A stretch of DNA of 5,726 nt from Syntrophaceae bacterium (GTDB lineage: Bacteria; Desulfobacterota; Syntrophia; Syntrophales; UBA2185), in the NCBI GenBank assembly GCA_003508565.1, contig DNUI01000016.1:1-5726 (forward strand), given 5' to 3'. The notes under the pieces were generated by a model. That model was not told the DNA's origin. It made no database searches and worked only from the letters and a program-made list of their open reading frames with translations. Shown one piece after another: positions 1-5,726 of this stretch (position 1 is its first letter; each line of letters opens with the position of its first letter). The translations under genes and the position numbers were made by a program.

Positions 1-1
1 C

Positions 2-346
2 CAGAGGCCAAGGCTTAATAATCTGGAAGTCCGCCTGCACCATGCCAATCCCCTTGTGAAGATCCGCGATCATCGGTTTGTCCTTGAAAATGCTATGAAG
101 AATATGATAGCCGGATGGTATGATATGGCAAAACGCTTCAGGGTAAGCGCGGAAAAAAACATCGCCGTGCTTGACACATTGAGTCCTCTGGCAGTGCTGA
201 AAAGAGGATACAGCATCGTAAAAAAGCTTCCGGAGGGTTCTATTATAAAAGAGGCGGCATCGGTGACCGTGGGCAGCAGCGTGGATATCACAGTTTCGTC
301 AGGAGGTTTTCGAGCGAGAGTAACGGATATCAATCAGGAGAAGTGA
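2..346 (+). CDS. xseA: Exodeoxyribonuclease VII large subunit, C-terminal part (5' end outside window)
   Basis: This is the last 114 codons of exonuclease VII large subunit; the frame is open from base 2 to the TGA at 344-346. With XseB the protein forms the cytoplasmic exonuclease VII complex, which degrades single-stranded DNA to short acid-soluble oligonucleotides. The diagnostic stretch is the family C-terminal signature LDTLSPLAVLKRGYSIV (window residues about 58-74). It is followed by the usual small beta-rich tail with a G-S-x-V-D-I-T-V segment. The residues before it (RLNNLEVRLHHANP and the helical region after it) fit the long coiled-coil region that binds XseB subunits. The OB-fold and catalytic core lie upstream and cannot be judged. 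A GTG at 56 is in frame but internal, not a start. The immediately following xseB confirms the call. Confidence 0.93.
   Translation, partial: QRPRLNNLEVRLHHANPLVKIRDHRFVLENAMKNMIAGWYDMAKRFRVSAEKNIAVLDTLSPLAVLKRGYSIVKKLPEGSIIKEAASVTVGSSVDITVSSGGFRARVTDINQEK
336..340 (+). promoter_or_regulatory. Ribosome binding site of xseB
   Basis: AGGAG lies inside the last codons of xseA, 9 nt before the ATG at 350. This is a good Shine-Dalgarno match, and it implies that xseB translation begins as ribosomes finish xseA. Confidence 0.75.
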
Positions 347-349
347 ACC

Positions 350-589
350 ATGGCAAAGGATAAATTTGAAGACGCCCTCGGGAGATTAGAGGACATAGTG
401 AGAAAAATGGAAGCGGGAGATATGAGCTTGGAAGAATCCCTCAAGGCATTTGAAGAGGGAATAAAGCTCGCCCGCGTATGTTCCCGGAAGCTTGACGAGG
501 CGGAACGAAGGGTGGAAATGCTCCTCAAGCAGGAAGAGGGGCTGGTGATCAAATCGTTTCAGGTGGAAGAAAATGAGTCCGAATCATAG
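350..589 (+). CDS. xseB: Exodeoxyribonuclease VII small subunit
   Basis: A complete 79-residue XseB, the accessory subunit that binds the XseA coiled coil in several copies and is needed for exonuclease VII activity. The whole protein matches the family pattern: FEDALGRLEDIVRKMEAGDMSLEESLKAFEEGIKLARVC, then KLDEAERRVEMLL. The leading residues form the first helix, the GDMSLEES turn is the conserved connector, and the rest is the second amphipathic helix. Length is normal for the family (about 70-85). The start is fixed by the AGGAG at 336-340 and by the conserved FEDAL stretch only five residues in. It starts 3 nt after the xseA stop, and its last 17 nt overlap ispA, so it is probably cotranscribed and translationally coupled with both. 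Confidence 0.96.
   Translation: MAKDKFEDALGRLEDIVRKMEAGDMSLEESLKAFEEGIKLARVCSRKLDEAERRVEMLLKQEEGLVIKSFQVEENESES
561..570 (+). promoter_or_regulatory. Ribosome binding site of ispA inside xseB
   Basis: AGGTGGAAGA sits in the 3' end of xseB. AGGTGG ends 6 nt before the ATG at 573, which supports the overlapping start over the alternative in-frame TTG at 597, which has no Shine-Dalgarno sequence before it. Confidence 0.6.
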
Positions 590-1481
590 TATATCGTTGA
601 GCGCGTATTTAGAGGAGAGAAAGAAAATTACCGATGACGCTCTGGAGAGATATCTCCCTCCCGAGGAAAACTATCCGCCGGTGATCTTTAAAGCGGTCCG
701 GTACAGCGTGTTTGCGGGGGGGAAAAGAATCAGGCCGATTTTGTGCATGGCATCTGCCGAGGCGGCGGGGGGAAATGTGGAACCGGTGCTTCCCGTGGCC
801 TGCGCGCTGGAGCTTATCCATACCTATTCCCTCATCCATGACGACCTTCCCGCTATTGATGACGACGATTACCGGAGGGGAAGACTTACAAGCCATAAGT
901 TGTTCGGGGAAGATATCGCCATCCTGGCCGGTGACGCCCTTCTCACGGAGGCCTTCCGTCTCATGTCCGAGATCAGGCTGATGGAAAAAATTGCGCCGGA
1001 AAGGCTGCTTGCCGTAATTCGTGATATTGCCGAAGCGGCAGGCTACTTCGGTATGGTGGGAGGTCAGGTGGTTGATGTCCAATCGGAGGGAAAAACAGTA
1101 GAAAGTGAAGTTTTGCATTATATTCACACGCGTAAAACAGGGGCGATGATTACGGCTGCGGTGAAAGCAGGGGCGATACTGGCAAACACAGGCGAGGTTG
1201 AACTCAACGCACTCGTATCGTATGGGAGGAATGTGGGTCTCGCGTTTCAGATAGCTGATGATATCCTTAATGTGGAAGGAGACCCGACACTCCTCGGGAA
1301 AGGTACGGGAAGCGACGCCAAGCGTGGCAAGGTTACGTATCCCGCCCTCATGGGTCTTGAGGCGTCCCGGAAAAAGGCCGGCGAACTTATGGAGAGTGCG
1401 CTCTTTGCGATAACGCACTTTGATTACAGAGCGGATCCGCTGAGGATGATTGCCAAGTATATCGTGGAGAGGAAGTTCTAA
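573..1481 (+). CDS. ispA: Short-chain polyprenyl diphosphate synthase, probably farnesyl diphosphate synthase
   Basis: A complete 302-residue trans-isoprenyl diphosphate synthase. It condenses dimethylallyl or geranyl diphosphate with isopentenyl diphosphate in the cytoplasm. The substrate-binding GGKRIRP is at residues 49-55. The first Asp-rich motif is DDLPAIDDDDYRRG (D90, D91, D96), with the two-residue insertion typical of bacterial FPP synthases; the usual Met is Ile95. Further landmarks are GGQVVDV (163-169), the KTG at 189-191, FQIADDILN with the second Asp-rich motif (D229, D230), and GKGTGSDAKRGKVTYP (242-256). Five and four residues before the first motif are Tyr85 and Ser86. Bulky residues here limit chain length, so a C15 product is inferred; a C20 product cannot be excluded. 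The gene overlaps xseB by 17 nt and precedes dxs by 11 nt. Confidence 0.94.
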   Translation: MSPNHSISLSAYLEERKKITDDALERYLPPEENYPPVIFKAVRYSVFAGGKRIRPILCMASAEAAGGNVEPVLPVACALELIHTYSLIHDDLPAIDDDDYRRGRLTSHKLFGEDIAILAGDALLTEAFRLMSEIRLMEKIAPERLLAVIRDIAEAAGYFGMVGGQVVDVQSEGKTVESEVLHYIHTRKTGAMITAAVKAGAILANTGEVELNALVSYGRNVGLAFQIADDILNVEGDPTLLGKGTGSDAKRGKVTYPALMGLEASRKKAGELMESALFAITHFDYRADPLRMIAKYIVERKF

Positions 1482-1486
1482 AGGAA
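1481..1486 (+). promoter_or_regulatory. Ribosome binding site that decides the dxs start
   Basis: AAGGAA begins at the last base of the ispA stop codon. It lies 6 nt before ATG 1493 but only 3 nt before the adjacent in-frame GTG at 1490. The spacing favours the ATG, so the longer GTG-started form (one residue more) is less likely. Confidence 0.6.
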
Positions 1487-1492
1487 GCGGTG

Positions 1493-3406
1493 ATGAGTAA
1501 CGTAGACAAAGAAAACAGTATCCTCACGACAATCAATTTCCCTGAAGACATCAGGAAGCTCGATATCACACAGTTGAACACACTTGCCGGAGAGATCCGC
1601 AAAAAGATTATTGAGACAGTTTCCAAGAACGGCGGCCACCTGGCATCGTCTCTGGGAACGGTCGAATTGACGCTGGCCATTCATTTCGTGTTTGACACTC
1701 CCAGGGATAAGCTCATCTGGGATGTGGGGCATCAGTCCTATGCACATAAGATCATCACGGGTCGCAAAGATATGTTCCATACTCTCAGGAAAAAGGGAGG
1801 GATCAGCGGCTTTCCCAGGAGGGAGGAGAGTCCCTACGATGCCTTTAACGCCGGGCATAGCAGTACTTCCATTTCCGCGGCGACAGGTATCACCGAAGCG
1901 AGGTGTCTCACCGGGGGCGATTTTAAAACTATCGCGGTCATCGGTGACGGTTCCATTGCGGCAGGCATGGCTTTTGAGGCTTTGAACTGGGCGGGGGACC
2001 GCAATAAGGATATGATCATCATACTGAATGATAATGAGATGTGCATTTCACCAAATGTGGGAGCCATGTCTTCATATCTGAACCGTGTGATGACCGGTCA
2101 TACCGTTACAAAGTTCAGGACGGAGGCAAAACAATTCCTGAAATCCATACCCTCCATCGGAGAACAGATGCTGAAGTTTACAAAGCAGGTGGAGGAGTCT
2201 CTGAAAGCGCTGGTCATTCCAGGCGCGCTTTTTGAAGAGCTGGGTTTTACCTATGTAGGCCCTTTGGAAGGACACCGCATGGATAATCTTATTAAGAACC
2301 TGCGGAATGTGAAGAAATTGAAAGGCCCTGTTCTGGTGCATGTCATTACGAAAAAAGGGATGGGCTATAAATTTGCCGAGGACGATCCTGCAAAGTTCCA
2401 TGGCATCGCGCCGTTTAAGGTGGAAACGGGAGAGCCTATAGACAGTAACGCTGTACCGTTGTCTTACACAAGAATGTTCGGGCGGACGATTGTAAAGCTG
2501 GCCCACGATGATCCCAGGATTGTCGCGGTTACCGCAGCCATGAGCGAGGGTACGGGACTCGATGAATTTGCCAGGAAGTACCCCGGTCGTTTCTATGACG
2601 TGGGTATGGCAGAGCAGCATGGCGTTACTTTTGCCGCCGGATTAGCCGCAGGAGGATTGATTCCGGTAGTGGCCATATATTCTACATTTTTGCAGAGGGC
2701 CTATGACCAGATTATCCATGATGTCTGTTTGCAGAATCTGCCCGTTGTCTTGACCCTTGATCGGGGGGGCTTTGTGGGATCAGACGGCCCTACTCATCAC
2801 GGACTCTTTGATTATTCGTATCTCCGTTCAATTCCGAATATTACAGTGATGGCGCCCAAGGATGAAAATGAACTCCAGCATATGCTGAAAACAGCAGTAG
2901 AGTGTGGCAGACCCGCATCCATCCGATATCCCCGAGGTCGGGGAATAGGTGTTGCCATTGATGAGCTTCCCGTTTCTCTGGAAATAGGAAAAGGGGAAAT
3001 TGTAGTCAACGGGGAAAATGCGGAGATGGCCATTGTAGCGGTCGGCTCCACAGTGTATCCTGCCATTGCTGCTGCTGAAAGACTGAAAGAACAGGGAATC
3101 AACGTCCGGGTCATCAATGCCCGTTTTATCAAACCCCTTGACGAAAAACTGCTGTGCGATACGGCAAAGTCCCTCAAGCGGATCATCACTGTGGAAGAAA
3201 ATGTACTGATGGGAGGGTTCGGGAGCGCCATGCTGGAATTGCTCGTAGAAAAGGGTATTGGTGATGCCATCGTAAAGAGACTTGGCATCAAGGATGAATT
3301 TGTTGAGCATGCCTCACAGGGTGAATTGAGAAAGATGCATGGCATTGACGAAGAGGGTATCATGGAAGCCGCCCATCGTATGATGGACAAAGGAGAGTAT
3401 TCATAA
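1493..3406 (+). CDS. dxs: 1-deoxy-D-xylulose-5-phosphate synthase
   Basis: A complete 637-residue Dxs, the thiamine diphosphate enzyme that joins pyruvate and glyceraldehyde 3-phosphate to make DXP. This is the first step of the MEP pathway and also feeds thiamine and pyridoxal synthesis. The N-terminal domain has GGHLASSLG (H49), DVGHQSYAHK (H80) and the ThDP/Mg motif from GDG (151-153) to LNDN (178-181). The central pyrimidine-binding domain has VGMAEQHGV with the catalytic Glu374 and DRGGFVGSDGPTHHG. SIRYPRG (476-482) follows, and the transketolase C-terminal domain spans about 498-622. Length is normal. Two small departures from the usual family sequence are NDNEMCIS, where Ser is expected at Cys184, and DRGG, where DRAG is common. 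Neither removes a known catalytic residue. It probably shares a transcript with ispA and tlyA. Confidence 0.97.
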   Translation: MSNVDKENSILTTINFPEDIRKLDITQLNTLAGEIRKKIIETVSKNGGHLASSLGTVELTLAIHFVFDTPRDKLIWDVGHQSYAHKIITGRKDMFHTLRKKGGISGFPRREESPYDAFNAGHSSTSISAATGITEARCLTGGDFKTIAVIGDGSIAAGMAFEALNWAGDRNKDMIIILNDNEMCISPNVGAMSSYLNRVMTGHTVTKFRTEAKQFLKSIPSIGEQMLKFTKQVEESLKALVIPGALFEELGFTYVGPLEGHRMDNLIKNLRNVKKLKGPVLVHVITKKGMGYKFAEDDPAKFHGIAPFKVETGEPIDSNAVPLSYTRMFGRTIVKLAHDDPRIVAVTAAMSEGTGLDEFARKYPGRFYDVGMAEQHGVTFAAGLAAGGLIPVVAIYSTFLQRAYDQIIHDVCLQNLPVVLTLDRGGFVGSDGPTHHGLFDYSYLRSIPNITVMAPKDENELQHMLKTAVECGRPASIRYPRGRGIGVAIDELPVSLEIGKGEIVVNGENAEMAIVAVGSTVYPAIAAAERLKEQGINVRVINARFIKPLDEKLLCDTAKSLKRIITVEENVLMGGFGSAMLELLVEKGIGDAIVKRLGIKDEFVEHASQGELRKMHGIDEEGIMEAAHRMMDKGEYS

Positions 3407-3458
3407 TCTTTGATTCGCCCTTCATGAAGCAATTTTTCAATCTCGTAAAGCTCTTCTC
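3407..3458 (+). other. dxs-tlyA spacer with a small palindrome
   Basis: This 52-nt spacer contains the perfect 10-bp palindrome CTTCATGAAG (3420-3429), followed by a run of five T at 3433-3437. The stem is too short for a convincing intrinsic terminator. No good promoter boxes are visible, so readthrough from dxs into tlyA is the simplest reading. Confidence 0.35.
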
Positions 3459-4205
3459 ATGGGTAATAAAATCAAGAAAGTCAGATTAGATAGGTTGCTG
3501 GTGGACAGGGATATCTGCCCGACCCGGGAAAGAGCCCGGGCACTCATTATGTCGGCGGCGGTGTTTGTAGGGGAAACCATGATGGATAAGGCAGGGGCCC
3601 TTGTGTTCCCGGACGCGGATATCAGGATCAAGGGAGAGGACAATCCCTATGTGAGCAGGGGGGGATTGAAACTTCAAGGGGCTCTGCGGGATTTTGGTAT
3701 TGATGTCACGGGCAGAGTAGTGCTCGATGTAGGGGCATCCACCGGCGGGTTTACCGACTGCCTTCTTCAGGAAGGGGCGAAAAAGGTCTATGCCCTCGAT
3801 GTCGGGTATGGTCAGTTAGCATGGAAACTCAGGATAGATAAACGTGTAGTGTGCATTGAGCGGACAAACATCCGGTACTTTGAGGGTGCAGGAATTGAGG
3901 AGGCCATCGATATGGCCACAGTAGATGCTGCCTTTATTTCACTCAAACTTGTGATTCCCGCCGTGCTGAAGCTGATCAAAAAAAATAACGCCGTCATCCT
4001 TGCCCTCATTAAACCTCAGTTTGAGGCGGGACGTGAGGAGGTTGAAAAACACGGTGTGATAAAGAATCCTGAAGTTCATAAGAAGGTAATAGAGGAGATA
4101 AAGGAGTTCTCTATGGGATTGGGACTTACCGTTGTCGAGGTAATCGAATCCCCCCTTATGGGGCCTAAAGGCAACAAGGAGTTCTTTATTTATTTAAAAA
4201 CATAA
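3459..4205 (+). CDS. tlyA: TlyA family S4-domain RNA 2'-O-methyltransferase
   Basis: A complete 248-residue TlyA-type protein (RrmJ/FtsJ fold). Family members methylate ribosomal RNA riboses with S-adenosylmethionine, and some have been reported as haemolysins. The N-terminal S4 RNA-binding domain (about 8-67) begins VRLDRLLVDRDICPTRERARALI. The linker holds YVSRGGLKL. SAM motif I is VLDVGASTGGFTDCLL (88-103), followed by the acidic ALDVGYGQL (112-120). The expected K-D-K-E catalytic set is present as K71, D156, K185 (in ALIKPQFE) and E241. The start is the only ATG that leaves the S4 domain whole; the frame is closed upstream by a TGA at 3411-3413. No good Shine-Dalgarno sequence precedes it. 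The exact rRNA target cannot be read from the sequence. Its place after dxs is a common bacterial arrangement. Confidence 0.93.
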   Translation: MGNKIKKVRLDRLLVDRDICPTRERARALIMSAAVFVGETMMDKAGALVFPDADIRIKGEDNPYVSRGGLKLQGALRDFGIDVTGRVVLDVGASTGGFTDCLLQEGAKKVYALDVGYGQLAWKLRIDKRVVCIERTNIRYFEGAGIEEAIDMATVDAAFISLKLVIPAVLKLIKKNNAVILALIKPQFEAGREEVEKHGVIKNPEVHKKVIEEIKEFSMGLGLTVVEVIESPLMGPKGNKEFFIYLKT

Positions 4206-4225
4206 TTGGAATGCTTATAACCTCC

Positions 4226-4247
4226 TGAACAGTAATGGTATGAACAG
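4226..4247 (+). repeat. Short direct repeat TGAACAG, 15-nt period
   Basis: TGAACAG occurs at 4226-4232 and again at 4241-4247. The bases just downstream are also similar (TA and GTA), and the period is 15 nt. It could be a protein-binding site or chance. Confidence 0.3.
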
Positions 4248-4260
4248 GTATCACTCCTGT
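4244..4260 (+). repeat. Inverted repeat ACAGG-7-CCTGT
   Basis: A perfect 5-bp inverted repeat with a 7-nt loop, overlapping the second direct-repeat unit. It is not followed by a T-run, so a terminator role is unlikely. Confidence 0.3.
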
Positions 4261-4271
4261 CGCACGTAATT

Positions 4272-4304
4272 GAAGCTCTCCGCAGTAAACTACGGAGAAT
4301 CTTC
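4272..4304 (+). repeat. Imperfect hairpin, possible decayed palindromic repeat element
   Basis: An outer stem GAAG/CTTC (4272-4275 with 4301-4304) and an inner stem CTCCG/CGGAG (4278-4282 with 4293-4297) are separated by a small internal loop. Inside the inner stem, AGT (4284-4286) could pair with ACT (4289-4291) around a C/A mismatch. The centre would be a perfect palindrome if three positions near the middle were restored by transitions. This shape is typical of a dispersed REP-like unit that has decayed, but repetition in the genome cannot be seen from one copy. Confidence 0.4.
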
Positions 4305-4325
4305 GATCCGTAAGGAAATGTAATT

Positions 4326-4354
4326 TTAACCATTCGCTCGTTACAGGATTCAAT
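4326..4354 (+). promoter_or_regulatory. Weak candidate promoter for ispH
   Basis: TTAACC (4326-4331) and TTCAAT (4349-4354) each match 4 of 6 bases of the sigma-70 -35 and -10 boxes, with a 17-nt spacer. Initiation would fall about 30 nt before the ispH ATG. The match is weak and could be chance. Confidence 0.2.
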
Positions 4355-4371
4355 GATCAAGTGATGAAAGA

Positions 4372-4384
4372 GTAACGGTGTTAC
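4372..4384 (+). promoter_or_regulatory. 13-nt inverted repeat GTAAC-GGT-GTTAC at the ispH translation start
   Basis: A perfect 5-bp inverted repeat with a 3-nt centre ends 7 nt before the ispH ATG. It occupies the place where a Shine-Dalgarno sequence would be expected, and none is found there. It could be an operator or a small RNA hairpin affecting initiation. Confidence 0.35.
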
Positions 4385-4391
4385 AAAACAA

Positions 4392-5726
4392 ATGGGTGTG
4401 AAGCTAGCCAAAACAGCGGGATTTTGCATGGGCGTGAGAAGGGCGGTGGATATGGTTCTCGATATTGCCCAACGCAAGGGGAAAGAAAATATTTATACGT
4501 ATGGTCCCCTGATTCATAATCCCCAAACGATCGAAGTTCTGAGGACAAGGGGAGTCATTCCCATTACTGATGTCGATGAAATTGATGCATATAGTAAAGC
4601 TTCCACGATTATCATCAGGGCTCACGGCATATCACCGGAAGAAAGAAATAAAATCAAGGAAAAAGGAATCAGGATCATTGATGCCACCTGCCCGAAGGTG
4701 GCCCACGTCCAGGCTATTATAAAAAAACATGTATCCATGAATTATACCGTTCTTATCATCGGTGACAAGGAACATCCGGAGGTAAACGGTCTCTTGGGTT
4801 ATGCCTATGGCAGAGGTATTGTTATAGGAAGTATTGATGAAATTGAGAATCTTCCTCGCTTGGGTAATGTTTGCGTGGTTGCCCAGACGACGCAGAACAT
4901 GGACGAATTCATCGAAATTGTACACGGGATCAAAGAGAGATTTCCTGATACTGTGGTCTTTGATACTATATGCGATTCCACAGAAAAAAGACAGGCAGAG
5001 GTGAAAAGTCTTACTGCAGAGACGGAGGCCATGTTTATTGTGGGTGGCAGGAATAGTGCAAATACGAAACGGCTGGCCAAGATTTCAGAGCGTCAGGGTA
5101 AACCGACATTTCATATAGAAACGGTAGACGAATTAAATGAGATCCCTGTAAGCCAGTATCATGAAATCGGTGTCTCTGCCGGTGCATCAACGCCGAACTG
5201 GATTATAGACCGCGTGGTAGACGGTATCGCTATCCGCCAGAGTGAAAAAAGTAAAAATGTAAGGAAGTTTTTTAAATTATGGGTATTTACTGTCAAAACG
5301 GATATCTATTCTGCACTTGGAGCCGGATGCCTGTCTCTCGCCAGCATGCTCTTGCAGAGACTCAATGTGAATGCAATCAATATTTTGATCACATCCCTTT
5401 TTGTGTATTCCATGCATACCCTTAATCGTATTATTGACAGAAAAACCAGCACTATTATCGGTTCATTCAGGGAAGAGTCGTATCGAAAGCACGAGAAGGC
5501 GTATGTCGCGGCGGCAATTATCTCTATGATTCTGGTCCTCATCAGTTCTTTCAGTGTCGGTATAAATGCATTTGTATTAATATTTTGCATTTCGACGTTT
5601 GGTGTGCTTTACAATACAAGAATATTACCCGGTAATTGGCGTTTTAACAGTTTGAAAGAGCTGCCCGGTTCAAAAAATATCTCTACAGCCACTGCCTGGG
5701 CTGCGGTCGCCGCGGTATTGCCCCAG
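4392..5726 (+). CDS. ispH: IspH (HMBPP reductase) fused to a UbiA-type membrane prenyltransferase domain, 3' end outside window
   Basis: An open frame of 445 codons with no stop before the window ends. Residues 1 to about 280 are a full IspH, the [4Fe-4S] enzyme that reduces HMBPP to IPP and DMAPP, the last MEP step. Cluster ligands are C12 (AGFCMGV), C100 (ATCPKV) and C194 (TICDST). Substrate residues include H42 (IHNP), H78 (RAHG), H128 and E130 (KEHPEV), T167 (QTTQ), S222/N224 (NSANT) and SAGASTP (262-268). A short basic linker (about 281-300) leads to hydrophobic segments near 306-323, 326-344, 371-389, 392-406 and from 431 on. LNRIIDRK (344-351) resembles the UbiA first Asp motif, and the later LYNTRILP and FNSLKELPGSKN...WA pattern also fits UbiA. 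N345 and D349 are kept, but R346 and S353 replace expected Asp. ATG 4392 is chosen because an in-frame TGA lies at 4365-4367 and C12 falls at its usual position. The UbiA assignment is less certain than IspH. Confidence 0.85.
   Translation, partial: MGVKLAKTAGFCMGVRRAVDMVLDIAQRKGKENIYTYGPLIHNPQTIEVLRTRGVIPITDVDEIDAYSKASTIIIRAHGISPEERNKIKEKGIRIIDATCPKVAHVQAIIKKHVSMNYTVLIIGDKEHPEVNGLLGYAYGRGIVIGSIDEIENLPRLGNVCVVAQTTQNMDEFIEIVHGIKERFPDTVVFDTICDSTEKRQAEVKSLTAETEAMFIVGGRNSANTKRLAKISERQGKPTFHIETVDELNEIPVSQYHEIGVSAGASTPNWIIDRVVDGIAIRQSEKSKNVRKFFKLWVFTVKTDIYSALGAGCLSLASMLLQRLNVNAINILITSLFVYSMHTLNRIIDRKTSTIIGSFREESYRKHEKAYVAAAIISMILVLISSFSVGINAFVLIFCISTFGVLYNTRILPGNWRFNSLKELPGSKNISTATAWAAVAAVLPQ

Larger units (their letters stand above)
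4206..4391. other. Non-coding gap before ispH, rich in symmetric elements
   Basis: These 186 nt separate tlyA from ispH, by far the widest gap in the window. They contain a direct repeat, two short perfect inverted repeats and a longer imperfect hairpin, each listed separately. No tRNA, riboswitch or intrinsic terminator is recognised; the hairpin lacks a T-run after it. The gap suggests that ispH may have its own promoter. Confidence 0.6.

Noticed and set aside
609..1418. Long open frame on the minus strand (269 codons)
   Set aside because: It lies wholly opposite ispA, which has every synthase motif. The minus-strand protein resembles no family I recognise and has low-complexity, His/Arg-rich composition typical of a shadow frame.
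2812..3432. Minus-strand frame of 206 codons opposite the end of dxs
   Set aside because: The Ser/Pro-rich translation mirrors the codon use of the transketolase C-terminal domain on the plus strand; there is no recognisable domain or start signal.
3420..3437. Intrinsic terminator after dxs
   Set aside because: The CTTCATGAAG palindrome can form only a 3-bp stem with a 4-nt loop, and the T-run is short and displaced.
3424..3489. Possible leader peptide gene before tlyA
   Set aside because: It has no Shine-Dalgarno sequence, no regulatory codon run and overlaps the tlyA start; chance is the simpler explanation.
4206..4391. Riboswitch, tRNA or CRISPR-like array in the gap
   Set aside because: No cloverleaf, no regularly spaced repeat-spacer units and no recognised riboswitch core were seen; only short dyads and one hairpin.
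5279..5425. ATG at 5279 preceded by AAGGAAG, as a separate start for the membrane part
   Set aside because: This ATG is out of frame with the UbiA-like sequence and gives only 48 codons before a TAA. It does not split the fusion into two genes.

Overview
The window is a compact, entirely plus-strand housekeeping cluster built around isoprenoid precursor synthesis. Its order is xseA (3' end only), xseB, ispA, dxs, tlyA, a 186-nt gap, then ispH fused in frame to a UbiA-type membrane prenyltransferase domain that runs off the right edge. The gene order, mid-range base composition and protein style suggest a Gram-negative anaerobe of the former Deltaproteobacteria (Desulfobacterota, perhaps near Syntrophales). 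That placement is an inference from family resemblance, not a database match.

Positions 2-1481 hold the C-terminus of exonuclease VII large subunit, the complete small subunit, and a (2E,6E)-farnesyl diphosphate synthase type polyprenyl synthase. The genes are tightly packed: 3 nt between xseA and xseB, then a 17-nt overlap between xseB and ispA. dxs follows after only 11 nt and encodes the first enzyme of the MEP pathway. tlyA, an S4-domain plus FtsJ-type rRNA methyltransferase, follows after 52 nt and has a poor ribosome binding site. This is a familiar operon arrangement.

Positions 4206-4391 carry no gene but several symmetric elements: a direct repeat, two small inverted repeats, and a larger hairpin that looks like a decayed copy of a palindromic repeat. 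The last gene starts at 4392. Its first 280 or so residues are a complete IspH, the last MEP enzyme, with all three Fe-S cysteines. The frame then continues without a stop into hydrophobic segments that resemble the N-terminal half of a UbiA-family prenyltransferase.

Taken together, the window encodes the entry enzyme (Dxs) and exit enzyme (IspH) of the MEP pathway, plus the synthase (IspA) that condenses its products. The fused membrane domain could consume or sense a prenyl diphosphate made from them. The IspH-UbiA fusion is the most notable item, because the first Asp-rich motif of its UbiA part is degenerate.
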